Shown: positions 11,632 to 20,595 of the stretch, one piece after another
Layout: every line of letters starts with the position of its first letter
How positions within the stretch are numbered: position 1 is the stretch's first letter
Origin: Sphaerimonospora thailandensis
GTDB taxonomy: Bacteria; Actinomycetota; Actinomycetes; Streptosporangiales; Streptosporangiaceae
DNA: 64,000 bases
NCBI RefSeq assembly: GCF_016863115.1
Contig: NZ_BOOG01000044.1
Span: 1-64,000, forward strand
Reading direction: 5' to 3'
Made by a program: the position numbers and the translations under genes
The notes under the pieces: model-generated
The model's database searches: none
The model's input: only the letters and a program-made list of their open reading frames with translations
What the model was told of the DNA's origin: nothing

Positions 11632-12750
11632 ATGAGTCAGGTGGAGATCGGGCGCGGCAAGAGCGGACGGCGGGCGTACGCACTGGACGAGATCGGCATC
11701 GTGCCATCCCGGCGCACCCGCGATCCCGAGGAGGTCTCGATCTCCTGGCAGATCGATGCCTACCGTTTCGGCCTGCCGCTGGTGGCGAGCCCGATGGACA
11801 GCGTGGTCTCCCCGGCCACGGCCATCGAGATCGGCCGGCTGGGCGGCCTGGCCGTGCTGGACCTGGAGGGGCTGTGGACGCGCTACGACGACCCCGCGCC
11901 GCTGCTGGAGGAGGTCGCCACCCTCGATGAGGCGGCCGCGACCCGGCGGCTGCAGGAGATCTACACCGCGCCGATCCGGGACGACCTGATCGGACGGCGG
12001 ATCGAGGAGATCCGCGCCGGGGGCGTCACGGCGGCGGTACGGCTGTCGCCGCAGCGGACCGTTCAGCACCACAAGGCCGTGATCGACGCCGGCGTGGACA
12101 TCTTCGTGATCCGCGGCACCACGGTCTCCGCCGAGCACGTGTCCGGCCGGGCCGAGCCACTGAACCTGAAGCAGTTCATCTACGAGCTCGACGTCCCGGT
12201 CATCGTCGGCGGCTGCGCGACGTACACGGCCGCGCTGCACCTCATGCGGACCGGCGCGGCGGGCGTGCTCGTCGGGTTCGGCGGCGGCGCCTCGCACACC
12301 ACCCGTAACGTGCTGGGCGTGGCGGTGCCGATGGCCACGGCGATCTCCGACGTCGCGGCGGCCCGCCGCGACTACCTGGACGAGTCGGGCGGTCGGTATG
12401 TCCACGTGATCGCGGACGGCAGCATGGGCGGGTCGGGCGACATCGCCAAGGCCGTCGCCTGCGGCGCGGACGCCGTCATGGTGGGGTCGCCGCTCGCCAG
12501 GGCGACAGACGCCCCCGGCCGCGGGTTCCACTGGGGTTCGGAGGCGCATCACCCCGAGCTGCCGCGCGGCAGGCGGGTCGAGTTCGGCACGATCGGCACG
12601 CTGGAGCAGATCCTGCACGGCCCGTCCGTCGTGGCCGACGGTTCCATGAACCTGATGGGCGCCCTCAAGCGCACGATGGCCACCGCCGGCTACTCGGACC
12701 TCAAGGAGTTCCAGCGCGTCGAGGTCGTCGTCGCGCCGATCCAACCCTGA
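11632..12750 (+). CDS. guaB3: GuaB3 family IMP dehydrogenase-related protein
   Basis: This 372-residue IMPDH/GMP-reductase-fold protein lacks the CBS domains. The segment matching the catalytic loop of IMPDH (GSICTTR) reads GGASHTTR, with His222 in place of the catalytic cysteine. Classical IMP dehydrogenase chemistry is therefore unlikely. The following glycine-rich phosphate-binding parts (HVIADGSMGGSGDIAKA, DAVMVGSPLA) are retained. Actinobacteria regularly carry this gene beside guaB; its function is unsettled. A GGAAGAAGAG ribosome site precedes ATG. The 3' end is followed by short GAGCCGATCC direct repeats and a terminator. Confidence 0.9.
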   Translation: MSQVEIGRGKSGRRAYALDEIGIVPSRRTRDPEEVSISWQIDAYRFGLPLVASPMDSVVSPATAIEIGRLGGLAVLDLEGLWTRYDDPAPLLEEVATLDEAAATRRLQEIYTAPIRDDLIGRRIEEIRAGGVTAAVRLSPQRTVQHHKAVIDAGVDIFVIRGTTVSAEHVSGRAEPLNLKQFIYELDVPVIVGGCATYTAALHLMRTGAAGVLVGFGGGASHTTRNVLGVAVPMATAISDVAAARRDYLDESGGRYVHVIADGSMGGSGDIAKAVACGADAVMVGSPLARATDAPGRGFHWGSEAHHPELPRGRRVEFGTIGTLEQILHGPSVVADGSMNLMGALKRTMATAGYSDLKEFQRVEVVVAPIQP

Positions 12751-12804
12751 GCCGATCCAGCCCTGAGCCGATCCGACTCTGGCGTGACGCGCTGAAACGC
12801 GTGG

Positions 12805-12837
12805 GCGGGCGCCCGGTCTCGTGGACCGGGCGCCCGC
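12805..12837. terminator. Hairpin between convergent guaB3 and nagA
   Basis: GCGGGCGCCCGGTC and its perfect complement (12805-12818 / 12824-12837) enclose a 5-nt loop. The stem is very GC-rich, without a long T run, and is placed between two converging genes. It is probably bidirectional. Confidence 0.75.
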
Positions 12838-12843
12838 CGCTGT

Positions 12844-13998
12844 TCAGCTGGGCTGAGTGATCCAGGTGCCGCGCTTCATGACGCCGTCGACCTGGAGATC
12901 GTCGCCGAGCACCACGAGATCGGCGTCCTTGCCGACCGAGATCGAGCCGACCCGGTGGTCCAGGCCGAGGACGCGGGCGGGCGTGAGCGACGCCATCAGC
13001 GCGGCGTCGACGAGTGAGGCCCCCATTTCCCGAACGGTCCGCCGGAACGCCACGTCCATGGTCAGCGTGCTCCCCGCGATCGAACCGCCCCCCGGATCGC
13101 CCCCGGCCAGTCGCGCCACGCCGTCCGTGACATCGACCGTCATCGGGCCGAGCCGGTAGCGCCCGTCGCCCATGCCCGCGGCGCCCATCGCGTCGGTGAT
13201 GAGCGCCGTACGGCCCGGGCCCGCCTGGTGCGCGGCGAGCCGCAGCATGGCCGGGTGGACGTGGACGCCGTCGTTGATGAGCTCGACCGTGATCCGCTCG
13301 TCCTCGAGGAGGGCGGCGATCGGGCCGGGAGCGCGGTGGCCGAGCTGCGGCATCGCGTTGTAGAGGTGGGTCGCGACCGTGGCCCCCGCGTCGATGCCGG
13401 CGATCGTCTGCTCGTAGCCTGCGTCGCAGTGGCCGATGGCGGCGATCACCCCCTCGGCGGCGGCGTCCCTGATGACGTCAAGGGCATCGGGCAGCTCGGG
13501 GGCGATCGTGAGCATGCGGACGTGGCCCCGGCCGGCCTTGAGCAGCGCCCGGAACTCCGCCCGGTCCGGCTCGCGCAGCTTCGCGGGGTCGTGCGCGCCG
13601 CACCGGGACTTCGCGATGTACGGACCCTCGAAGTGGATGCCGGCGATGACTCCCTGCTCGCACAGGTCGGCCAGGGCGGAGGCCGCCCGGGTCAGCGCCT
13701 CCGGCGAGGCCGTGACCAGGCTGGCGATCGAGGTCGTCGAGCCGTGCCCGAGGTGGAAGGCCGCGACGGCGGCCGCGGACTCCGGATCCCCGTCGGGATA
13801 GGACCCGCCCGCCCCGCCGTGGGTGTGGATGTCGACGAACCCGGGCACGATCACCCGTCCGCCGAGGCTGTGGCCGTTGCCGTTCCGGGGGCCTGTCCCA
13901 CGCCCGATGTGCGTGATCCGCCCGTCCTCGATCGTGAGCCAGCCGTCGTGCACCTCGTCCGGGGTCACTACGCGCAGATCCGAGAGAGTCATGCTCAT
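12844..13998 (-). CDS. nagA: N-acetylglucosamine-6-phosphate deacetylase
   Basis: This amidohydrolase of about 384 residues converts GlcNAc-6-phosphate to glucosamine-6-phosphate, feeding recycled wall sugars and chitin products into metabolism. Metal and substrate motifs are in order: VDIHTHGG near residue 50, IHFEGPY near 120, IGHCDAGYEQT, ATHLYNAMPQL and LITDAMGAAG. The start is one of two close ATGs (13998, 13992); a GGAAAG lies 9 bp before the first. It is divergent from the GNAT gene at 14105. No DasR-type site could be recognised in the 106-bp gap. Confidence 0.9.
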   Translation of the reverse strand: MSMTLSDLRVVTPDEVHDGWLTIEDGRITHIGRGTGPRNGNGHSLGGRVIVPGFVDIHTHGGAGGSYPDGDPESAAAVAAFHLGHGSTTSIASLVTASPEALTRAASALADLCEQGVIAGIHFEGPYIAKSRCGAHDPAKLREPDRAEFRALLKAGRGHVRMLTIAPELPDALDVIRDAAAEGVIAAIGHCDAGYEQTIAGIDAGATVATHLYNAMPQLGHRAPGPIAALLEDERITVELINDGVHVHPAMLRLAAHQAGPGRTALITDAMGAAGMGDGRYRLGPMTVDVTDGVARLAGGDPGGGSIAGSTLTMDVAFRRTVREMGASLVDAALMASLTPARVLGLDHRVGSISVGKDADLVVLGDDLQVDGVMKRGTWITQPS

Positions 13999-14104
13999 GC
14001 GCCCCATCTTTCCGCTTCCGTGCGGCATCCGCCGTACTGGGTGGGCTCGCGTGGCACGGATAGATTTAGGGTGATCGCAAAATATCTCGCAGTGTGGAGA
14101 GTCG

Positions 14105-14662
14105 ATGTCGCCGACAGAGGTTCAGTTGCTGCCCGGCACCGTCGGCGCCGATGCCCTGGCCGAGCTGACCGATATGGTCAACCGGGTGTACGCGGCCGCG
14201 GAAGCGGGCCTGTGGGTGGACGGCGCCGCCCGTACGACGGTCGAAGAGATGTCGGAGCTCGTCCGTGCCGGGGAGATCGTGGTGGCCCGGATGGACGGCC
14301 GGATCGTCGGCAGCGTCCGGGTGCAGCAGCTCGAGGACGGAGTGGGCGAGTTCGGCATGCTCGCCATGGAGCCCGAGCATCGCGGAGCCGGCATCGGCCG
14401 GCAGCTGATCGAGTTCGCCGAACGGCTGAGCCGTGAACGCGGGCTGGCGACCATGCAACTCGAGGTGCTGGTCCCCCGGGATTGGCGGCATCCGTTCAAG
14501 GAGTACCTGAACGGCTGGTACACCCGGATCGGCTACCGGATCGTGCGCATCGGCTCCCTCGAGGAGACCAACCCGGACCTCGTCCCGCTTCTCGCGACCT
14601 CCTGCGACCTCCGCATCTACCACAAGAACCTCAGCCCCGCGCCTGTTGGCGGCGAGCCGTGA
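14105..14662 (+). CDS. GNAT family N-acetyltransferase
   Basis: This is a 185-residue acetyltransferase. The acetyl-CoA loop is EHRGAGIGRQLIEFAE (about residues 98-113), after a typical beta strand (GEFGMLAMEP). The substrate is unknown. A GGAGAG ribosome site precedes the ATG. It is divergent from nagA. Confidence 0.8.
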   Translation: MSPTEVQLLPGTVGADALAELTDMVNRVYAAAEAGLWVDGAARTTVEEMSELVRAGEIVVARMDGRIVGSVRVQQLEDGVGEFGMLAMEPEHRGAGIGRQLIEFAERLSRERGLATMQLEVLVPRDWRHPFKEYLNGWYTRIGYRIVRIGSLEETNPDLVPLLATSCDLRIYHKNLSPAPVGGEP

Positions 14663-14810
14663 CCCCCCTCACGGAGACCCGACCCGAGTAGGTGCCGAGC
14701 ACGTCGAGGTATTCCTGAGTTCGGCCCTCTCCGGGCTGTCCTTCATGCGCTTCATCGCCGCGGGATGACCGTCCAGGTCGGACCTTTACCCGAAACGAAC
14801 GGTGGTGTCC

Positions 14811-14853
14811 GGTACGGCGATGCCGTACCATCCGTCTCATATACGAAATCGTA
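14811..14853. promoter_or_regulatory. Two palindromes upstream of aldehyde dehydrogenase
   Basis: GGTACGGC-GAT-GCCGTACC (14811-14829) is a perfect 8-bp inverted repeat. TACGAAATCGTA (14842-14853) is a second perfect palindrome and overlaps a TATACG that could be the -10 box. They lie 40-85 bp before the aldehyde dehydrogenase start. The second resembles a TetR-type operator in size and symmetry. No TetR gene is adjacent, so the regulator would act in trans. Confidence 0.5.
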
Positions 14854-14894
14854 GACGACACTCTCCGTCCCCCAACCCGAGAACAGGTCCCCTC

Positions 14895-16397
14895 ATGGAG
14901 ATGACGCTCGACACCTCGGCAGGATCCGCACGGACACCGCGATTGCTCACCCCGGGCCGGCTCTTCATCGGCGGGGCATGGCGTCCGGCATCGGATGACC
15001 GGGTGTTCGCCACGGTGGACCCGGCGACCGGCGAGGAGATCGGCTCGGTCGCCGAAGCGACCCGGGCCGACGTCGGCGACGCGGTCGCCGCGGCGCGGTC
15101 GGCGCTGCACGACCCTGAGTGGGCGGGCATGTCCCCGGCGGCGCGCGGGCGGCTGCTATGGCGGCTGGCCGACCTGATCGAGGCCAACGCCGACGAACTG
15201 GCCCGCCTGGAGACCCACGACCAGGGACAGCCGTTCGGCATCGCGCGGCAGATCTCGGTCGGCGGCACGGCCGAGCACTTCCGCTACTTCGCCGGCTGGA
15301 CCACCAAGATCGAGGGCGCGACGATCCCGGTGTCGTTGCCGAACGTCATGAACTACACGCGGCGTGAGCCCGTCGGCGTCTGCGCATTGATCACCCCATG
15401 GAACTTCCCGCTGATGATCCTCGCCTGGAAGCTCGCGCCCGCGCTGGCCTGCGGCAACACGGTGGTGATCAAGCCGGCCGAGCAGACCCCGCTGACCGCG
15501 CTGAAGCTGATGGAGCTGTGCGAGCAGGCGGGCATCCCCGCCGGAGTCGTCAACCTGCTCACCGGCGGCCCCGACGTCGGCGCGGCGCTGGTCTCCCACC
15601 CCGGCGTGGACAAGGTGTCGTTCACCGGCTCGACCGAGGTCGGGCGCAGCATCCTGCGCGCCTCGGCGGACAACCTGGCCCGCGTCACGCTCGAACTCGG
15701 CGGCAAGACTCCGGTGATCGTGGCGGCCGACGCCGACATCGAGCGGGCCGTGGCCGGCTGCGTCCAGGGCGCGATGTTCAACAGCGGCCAGGTGTGCGCG
15801 GCCTATTCCCGCTTCTACGTGGACGCCCGCCGCGCCGACGAGTTCGTCGAACGGGCCGCCGAGATGGCGGGCCGCATCGTGCTGGGCCCGGGCATCGCGC
15901 CCGACACGGAGGCCGGTCCGCTGGTCAGCGAGGAGCACCTGCGACAGGTCGACCGATACGTGCGCGAAGGGGTGGCCGCGGGGGCGGAACTCGTCGCCGG
16001 CGGTGGGCGCGCGGAGGGCCCGCTCGCGGACGGGTACTTCTACCGGCCCACGGTGTTCAGCGGCGTCGATGACGGGATGAGCATCGCCCGTGAGGAGATC
16101 TTCGGTCCCGTGATGTCGGTGCTGACCTACGACGATCCGGATGAGCTCGCCGGGCGGGTGAACGACAGCCCGTACGGCCTGGCCGCGTCGATCTGGACCG
16201 ACGACCTGTCGACGGCGCACCGGATGGCCGCCGATGTCCGGGCCGGGGCGGTGTTCGTCAACATGCTGCACACGCCCGACCCGGCGGCGCCGTGGGGCGG
16301 CTTCAAGAGCAGCGGCTTCGGCCGCGAGATGGGCGCGTACGCGCTGGATGTGTACACCGAGGTCAAGGGTGTCTTCATCAACCTCGACCCGCACTGA
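14895..16397 (+). CDS. NAD(P)-dependent aldehyde dehydrogenase
   Basis: This is a 500-residue aldehyde dehydrogenase. The nucleotide-binding SFTGSTEVGR, the general base Glu in TLELGGKTP and the catalytic Cys in FNSGQVCAAYSR are all intact. LITPWNFPL and EEIFGPVMSVL are typical family segments. The substrate aldehyde cannot be named. ATG at 14895 is preferred; the longer frame would run back through the palindromes. A SnoaL-like protein follows 27 bp later and is probably co-transcribed. Confidence 0.88.
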   Translation: MEMTLDTSAGSARTPRLLTPGRLFIGGAWRPASDDRVFATVDPATGEEIGSVAEATRADVGDAVAAARSALHDPEWAGMSPAARGRLLWRLADLIEANADELARLETHDQGQPFGIARQISVGGTAEHFRYFAGWTTKIEGATIPVSLPNVMNYTRREPVGVCALITPWNFPLMILAWKLAPALACGNTVVIKPAEQTPLTALKLMELCEQAGIPAGVVNLLTGGPDVGAALVSHPGVDKVSFTGSTEVGRSILRASADNLARVTLELGGKTPVIVAADADIERAVAGCVQGAMFNSGQVCAAYSRFYVDARRADEFVERAAEMAGRIVLGPGIAPDTEAGPLVSEEHLRQVDRYVREGVAAGAELVAGGGRAEGPLADGYFYRPTVFSGVDDGMSIAREEIFGPVMSVLTYDDPDELAGRVNDSPYGLAASIWTDDLSTAHRMAADVRAGAVFVNMLHTPDPAAPWGGFKSSGFGREMGAYALDVYTEVKGVFINLDPH

Positions 16398-16424
16398 CGA
16401 CCTCGACTCGAACTGGACGAAAGG

Positions 16425-16823
16425 ATGAGCATGGCGACGAACCGGGAGATCATCGAAGCGCATTACGCCGCCTCGGCGCGTGGGGATCTCGACGGCATGT
16501 TGGCCGACTTCGCCGACGACATGAGCTGGACCGAGATGGCCGGCTTCCCGTACGCGGGCACGTACGTGGGCCTGGACGAGATCCGCGAGCAGGTGTTCGG
16601 CCGGCTCGGCGCGGACTGGGACGGTTTCGACGCCACGCCGGAGCAGGTGATCGACGGGGGTGACGGCAACGTGGTGACGCTCGGGCGCTACACGGGCACA
16701 TACCGGGCGACGGGCAAGTCGATGACGGTGCGGTTCGCCCATTTCTGGCAGGTGCGAGACGGGCGCATCGTGCGCTTCGAGCAGGTGACCGACTCCCACC
16801 TGGTGCGCCAAGCCATGCAGTAG
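16425..16823 (+). CDS. SnoaL-like / NTF2-fold protein
   Basis: This 132-residue protein is of the SnoaL-like NTF2 fold, starting with the typical helix EIIEAHYAASARGDLDGMLADF and ending with FAHFWQVRDGRIVRFEQVTD. Members include ketosteroid-isomerase-like enzymes and small-molecule-binding proteins; the specific activity is unknown. The tight spacing to the aldehyde dehydrogenase suggests a shared pathway. AAAGGA lies 5-10 bp before the ATG. Confidence 0.8.
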   Translation: MSMATNREIIEAHYAASARGDLDGMLADFADDMSWTEMAGFPYAGTYVGLDEIREQVFGRLGADWDGFDATPEQVIDGGDGNVVTLGRYTGTYRATGKSMTVRFAHFWQVRDGRIVRFEQVTDSHLVRQAMQ

Positions 16824-16953
16824 CAGCAGGTCTGCGTAATAACCGACATTTGGGTAGATCCTTGGGAAAGGGGGAGTTAACCAGGATTCCCGGCGTGCTA
16901 CTCGCGGGTAGATTTACCACGGCAGAGGCGAAAAGCCGTACAGAGGGAGCCCT

Positions 16954-18675
16954 ATGTCGGTGAGGATGGGCGCGGCGCGGCTCGGCCCCGCCGAACGCGC
17001 CTCCGCGTTGGCGCGGATGGAGTCGCAGGAACTCGACCTGGTGGTGATCGGCGGTGGCGTCGTCGGGGCCGGGGTGGCCCTGGACGCCGCGACCCGCGGC
17101 CTGTCCGTGGGGCTCGTCGAGGCGAGGGACTTCGCCTCCGGGACCTCGTCCCGGTCGTCCAAGCTGATCCACGGCGGGCTGCGCTACCTGGAGCAGTTCG
17201 ACTTCGACCTGGTCAGGGAGGCCCTGCGGGAGCGGTCGATGCTCCTGCAGCGGATCGCCCCCCACCTGGTGCGGCCGGTGCCGTTCCTGTTCCCGCTGAC
17301 CCATCCCGGCTGGGAACGGCCGTACATCGGAGCCGGGATGATCCTCTACGACACGCTCGGCTTCTCCTTCGGCGCCGGGCGCGGGGTGCCCGGGCATCGG
17401 CACCTGACCAGGAAGGCCGCCCTGCGGGTGGCCCCCGCGCTCAGGCGGTCCGCGTTCAGCGGGGCCGTGCAGTACTGGGACGCCCAGGTCGACGACGCGC
17501 GCTACGTGATGACGATGCTCAGGACGGCCGCGACGTACGGCGGGCACATCGCCTCGCGCGCACAGGCGATCGGCTTCCTGCGCGAGGGTGAGCGGGTCAC
17601 CGGCGTTCGGGTACGCGATCTGGAGACCGGCGCCGAACTGGACCTGCGCGCCCGCCAGGTCGTCAACGCCACGGGGGTGTGGACCGACGAGATCCAGCAA
17701 CTCGTCGGGGGACGCGGCCAGATCCACGTCAGGGCGTCCAAGGGCATCCACCTGGTGGTGCCCCGCGACCGGATCCACTCCCTCACCGGGATCATCATGC
17801 GCACCGAGAAGTCGGTGCTGTTCGTCATCCCGTGGGGTCGCCACTGGATCATCGGGACGACCGACACCGAGTGGACGCTCGACAAGGCGCGCCCGGCCGC
17901 GTCCCGGGCCGACATCGACTATCTGCTCGATCATGTCAACTCCGTGTTGTCGGTGCCGCTGACCAGGGACGACGTCGAGGGCGTCTACGCCGGGCTGCGG
18001 CCGCTGCTCGCCGGGGAGTCGGAGGAGACCTCCAAGCTCTCGCGCAAGCACGTGGTCGCGCATCCGGTGCCCGGACTGGTCATGGTGGCCGGCGGCAAGT
18101 TCACCACCTACCGGGTGATGGCCGCCGACGCGGTGGACGCGGTGGCCCACGGTCTCGACCAGCGGGTGCCGCAGTCCTGCACGCACCTGGTGCCGCTGGT
18201 CGGGGCCGAGGGCTTCCAGGCGCTGTGGAACTCCCGCCACCGTCTCGCCGGCTCGTCCGGCCTGCACGTCGCCAGGATCGAGCACCTGCTCAGACGCTAC
18301 GGGTCCATGATCGACGAGGTGCTGGCGCTCATCGATCGGGACCCCTCGCTCGGCCGGCCGCTGACCGGCGCCGACGATCATCTCCGCGCCGAGATCGTGT
18401 ACGCCGCGACGCACGAGGGCGCCCGGCACCTCAACGACGCGCTGACCCGGCGCACGCGGATCTCGATCGAGACCTTCCACCGGGGCGTGGCGGTCGCCCA
18501 GGAGGCCGCCGAGCTCATGGCGGGACCGCTCGGCTGGGACGCCGACCAGATCAAGCGCGAGGTCGATTACTACACCAAGCGCGTCGAGGCCGAGCGGGCC
18601 TCCCAGGAGCAGGACTCCGACCAGGAGGCCGACGCGATCCGTCTCGGCGCCCCCGAGATCGTCCCCATAGCCTGA
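16954..18675 (+). CDS. glpD: Glycerol-3-phosphate dehydrogenase (FAD)
   Basis: This 573-residue flavoenzyme oxidises sn-glycerol-3-phosphate to dihydroxyacetone phosphate at the membrane and passes electrons to the quinone pool. The FAD-binding GGGVVGAGVALDAATRG begins near residue 30. SRSSKLIHGGLRYLEQFDF and GGKFTTYRVMA are signature segments, and a C-terminal helical domain is present. The upstream 130 bp hold two GGGTAGA repeats (near 16851 and 16906) but no recognisable operator. It stands alone; no glpF or glpK is next to it. Confidence 0.93.
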   Translation: MSVRMGAARLGPAERASALARMESQELDLVVIGGGVVGAGVALDAATRGLSVGLVEARDFASGTSSRSSKLIHGGLRYLEQFDFDLVREALRERSMLLQRIAPHLVRPVPFLFPLTHPGWERPYIGAGMILYDTLGFSFGAGRGVPGHRHLTRKAALRVAPALRRSAFSGAVQYWDAQVDDARYVMTMLRTAATYGGHIASRAQAIGFLREGERVTGVRVRDLETGAELDLRARQVVNATGVWTDEIQQLVGGRGQIHVRASKGIHLVVPRDRIHSLTGIIMRTEKSVLFVIPWGRHWIIGTTDTEWTLDKARPAASRADIDYLLDHVNSVLSVPLTRDDVEGVYAGLRPLLAGESEETSKLSRKHVVAHPVPGLVMVAGGKFTTYRVMAADAVDAVAHGLDQRVPQSCTHLVPLVGAEGFQALWNSRHRLAGSSGLHVARIEHLLRRYGSMIDEVLALIDRDPSLGRPLTGADDHLRAEIVYAATHEGARHLNDALTRRTRISIETFHRGVAVAQEAAELMAGPLGWDADQIKREVDYYTKRVEAERASQEQDSDQEADAIRLGAPEIVPIA

Positions 18676-18710
18676 CCCCGTGTCGAGAACACCATGCAGG
18701 CTCGGCAGCC

Positions 18711-18743
18711 ACTGAAATACGGTTAAGCGAACTGTATTTCAGT
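18711..18743. promoter_or_regulatory. 33-bp inverted repeat before the AAA ATPase gene
   Basis: ACTGAAATAC (18711-18720) and its perfect complement GTATTTCAGT (18734-18743) flank a 13-nt spacer. The spacer holds an inner GTT...AAC match, so the symmetry nearly spans the whole element. It ends 17 bp before the start codon, overlapping the likely promoter. It is probably an operator, perhaps for autoregulation. Confidence 0.7.
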
Positions 18744-18760
18744 AGCGAGGTGATCGCTCG

Positions 18761-20239
18761 ATGGTGGCCAAACCGGGACACATCTTCGACCGGGACTGGG
18801 AGTGGGAGGCGCTGACCTCCTTCGCGACCGGGGCTCAGGCGGAGGTCGCCTTCGGCGTAGTCAGCGGCCGGCGCAGGCAGGGCAAGACCTTCCTGCTCAA
18901 GAACCTGGCCGAGGCTCTCGGAGGCTTCTACTTCGAGGCGACGGAGGGCACGGAGATCGAGCTGCTCCGCCTGTTCGGGATGGCGCTGGCCAGGCACACC
19001 GGCTCCCCGGTGGGCTACCCGTTCGCGGACTGGCGGGACGCGCTCACCTTCTTCTTCTCGCTGCCCAGGGACCGTCCGATGCCACTGATCATCGACGAGT
19101 TCCCGTATCTGATGAAGGCGAACCCCGCGCTTCCGTCCATCCTCAAGCAGGAGATCGATCTGCGCGGCCGCACACATGGCGGAACCAGCAACGCACGGGT
19201 GCTGATCTGCGGTTCCGCGCTGTCGGTGATGGGCAAGATCCTCGCCGGTCAGGCCCCGCTGCGGGGGCGGGCCCGTCTGGAGCTCGTGGTCCAGTCTCTG
19301 CCCTACCGGGACGCCGCCGAGTTCTGGGGCGTGTCGGACGATCCACGCCTGGCGGCGATGCTCCACGCGATCGTCGGCGGCACCCCGGCCTACCGGGACG
19401 AGTTCGTGCTGGGAGACCGGCCGACGTCGGCCGAGGACTTCGACGGATGGGTGGTCCGCACGGTCCTCGATCGGCGGACGTCTCTCTTCCGTGAAGGCCG
19501 CTACCTGCTGGCGGAAGAGTCCGACATCCGTGACCCCGCCCTTTACCATTCGGTTCTCTCCGCGGTCGCGGAGGGGAACAACACCTGGGGCGGCATCGCG
19601 GGGCACATCGGCTACAAATCATCCGATATCGCCCATCCGCTCAATGTCCTCGAGGGCTGCGGGCTGCTGGTCAAGGAGAAGGACGCCTTCCGATCGGGAC
19701 GGACGCGCTACCGGATCGCGGAACCGCTCATCACCTTCTATCAAGCGATCATGCGTCCGGAGTGGACGGACCTCGGCCTCGGCCTCGGCGAGGAGGTCTG
19801 GCGTCGCTCCCGGCAGCGCTTCCTGTCCAAGGTGATGGGGCCGCATTTCGAGACGCTCTGCCGGGAGTACGCGTTGCGCTATGGCAGGGAGCACTTCGGT
19901 GAGGGCGGCATCGGCGAGATCGCGGCCGGCACGGTGGCCGACCCCGCGGCCAAGACCCAGATCGACGTGGACGTGGCCGTCCTTGGCCCGGCCTACCCCG
20001 GCGAGCCCCGGACGATCAGATCCCTGGGCGAGGCCAAGTGGGACAAGGTGATGGGCCTGCGCCACCTGGAACGCCTCCGCCGAGCCCGCGACCTGCTGTC
20101 GGCCAAGGGCTACGACACCTCCGGAACCGCACTGGCCTGTTACAGCGGCGCCGGCTTCGACGGCGACCTCCGGGCCGAGGCCCGCAAGGACCCCGCCGTC
20201 CTCCTCGTGGACCTGCCCATGCTGTACGGCCAGGCCTGA
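18761..20239 (+). CDS. Archaeal-type AAA ATPase with DUF234-like C-terminal domain
   Basis: This 492-residue ATPase has Walker A GRRRQGKT (36-43) and Walker B PLIIDEFPY (Asp112-Glu113). A winged-helix region follows (about 260-320: NNTWGGIAGHIGYKSSDIAHPL), then a C-terminal nuclease-like DUF234 region with FETLCREYALRYG, QIDVDVAVLG and SLGEAKWDK. The D...E.K spacing in that last part recalls a PD-(D/E)XK fold. These ATPases are common in archaea and actinobacteria, often next to mobile or defence genes; their role is not established. The gene is single, preceded by the 33-bp inverted repeat and followed by a toxin-antitoxin pair on the other strand. Confidence 0.82.
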   Translation: MVAKPGHIFDRDWEWEALTSFATGAQAEVAFGVVSGRRRQGKTFLLKNLAEALGGFYFEATEGTEIELLRLFGMALARHTGSPVGYPFADWRDALTFFFSLPRDRPMPLIIDEFPYLMKANPALPSILKQEIDLRGRTHGGTSNARVLICGSALSVMGKILAGQAPLRGRARLELVVQSLPYRDAAEFWGVSDDPRLAAMLHAIVGGTPAYRDEFVLGDRPTSAEDFDGWVVRTVLDRRTSLFREGRYLLAEESDIRDPALYHSVLSAVAEGNNTWGGIAGHIGYKSSDIAHPLNVLEGCGLLVKEKDAFRSGRTRYRIAEPLITFYQAIMRPEWTDLGLGLGEEVWRRSRQRFLSKVMGPHFETLCREYALRYGREHFGEGGIGEIAAGTVADPAAKTQIDVDVAVLGPAYPGEPRTIRSLGEAKWDKVMGLRHLERLRRARDLLSAKGYDTSGTALACYSGAGFDGDLRAEARKDPAVLLVDLPMLYGQA

Positions 20240-20319
20240 CAAGGAGTGCGTCTGATCGACGAGGGGTGGGACCGGTAGGAACAACTTTCAGCGAGCGTGC
20301 TCGTCGGCGTGACCGAGAT

Positions 20320-20595
20320 TCAGCGCGACCGGTAAGCATCCGCCCGATGCTGAACAGAGGCCACCTGGACCACGACCTGGCCATCGTCGATCAGATACAG
20401 CACGCGGTAGTCGCCTCGACGCGCCGACCACTGCGGGGCCAGAGGCTCGTCCAGTGGCTTGCCCACGCGATGGGGGTTGTCCAGCAGCGGTCCTGTGATG
20501 AACTCCCACACGGCAGGCACGATCTTAGCCGGCAGTCTCTCGGCGAGATCCTGCTTGGCCCGGCGGGTGAGCCGGAGCTCGTACCGCTCACTCAC
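20320..20595 (-). CDS. RelE/ParE family toxin
   Basis: This 91-residue toxin of the RelE superfamily is normally a ribosome-dependent mRNA interferase or a gyrase inhibitor. The family pattern is clear: LRLTRRAKQDLAERLP, then LDEPLAPQWSARRGDYRVLYLIDD and the C-terminal RADAYR. Its ATG overlaps the antitoxin stop by 4 bp, the normal order (antitoxin first). The target of this member is unknown. Confidence 0.9.
   Translation of the reverse strand: MSERYELRLTRRAKQDLAERLPAKIVPAVWEFITGPLLDNPHRVGKPLDEPLAPQWSARRGDYRVLYLIDDGQVVVQVASVQHRADAYRSR

Noticed and set aside
14028-14104. DasR-type operator sought between nagA and the GNAT gene
   Set aside because: No sequence close to the known palindromic DasR site was seen.
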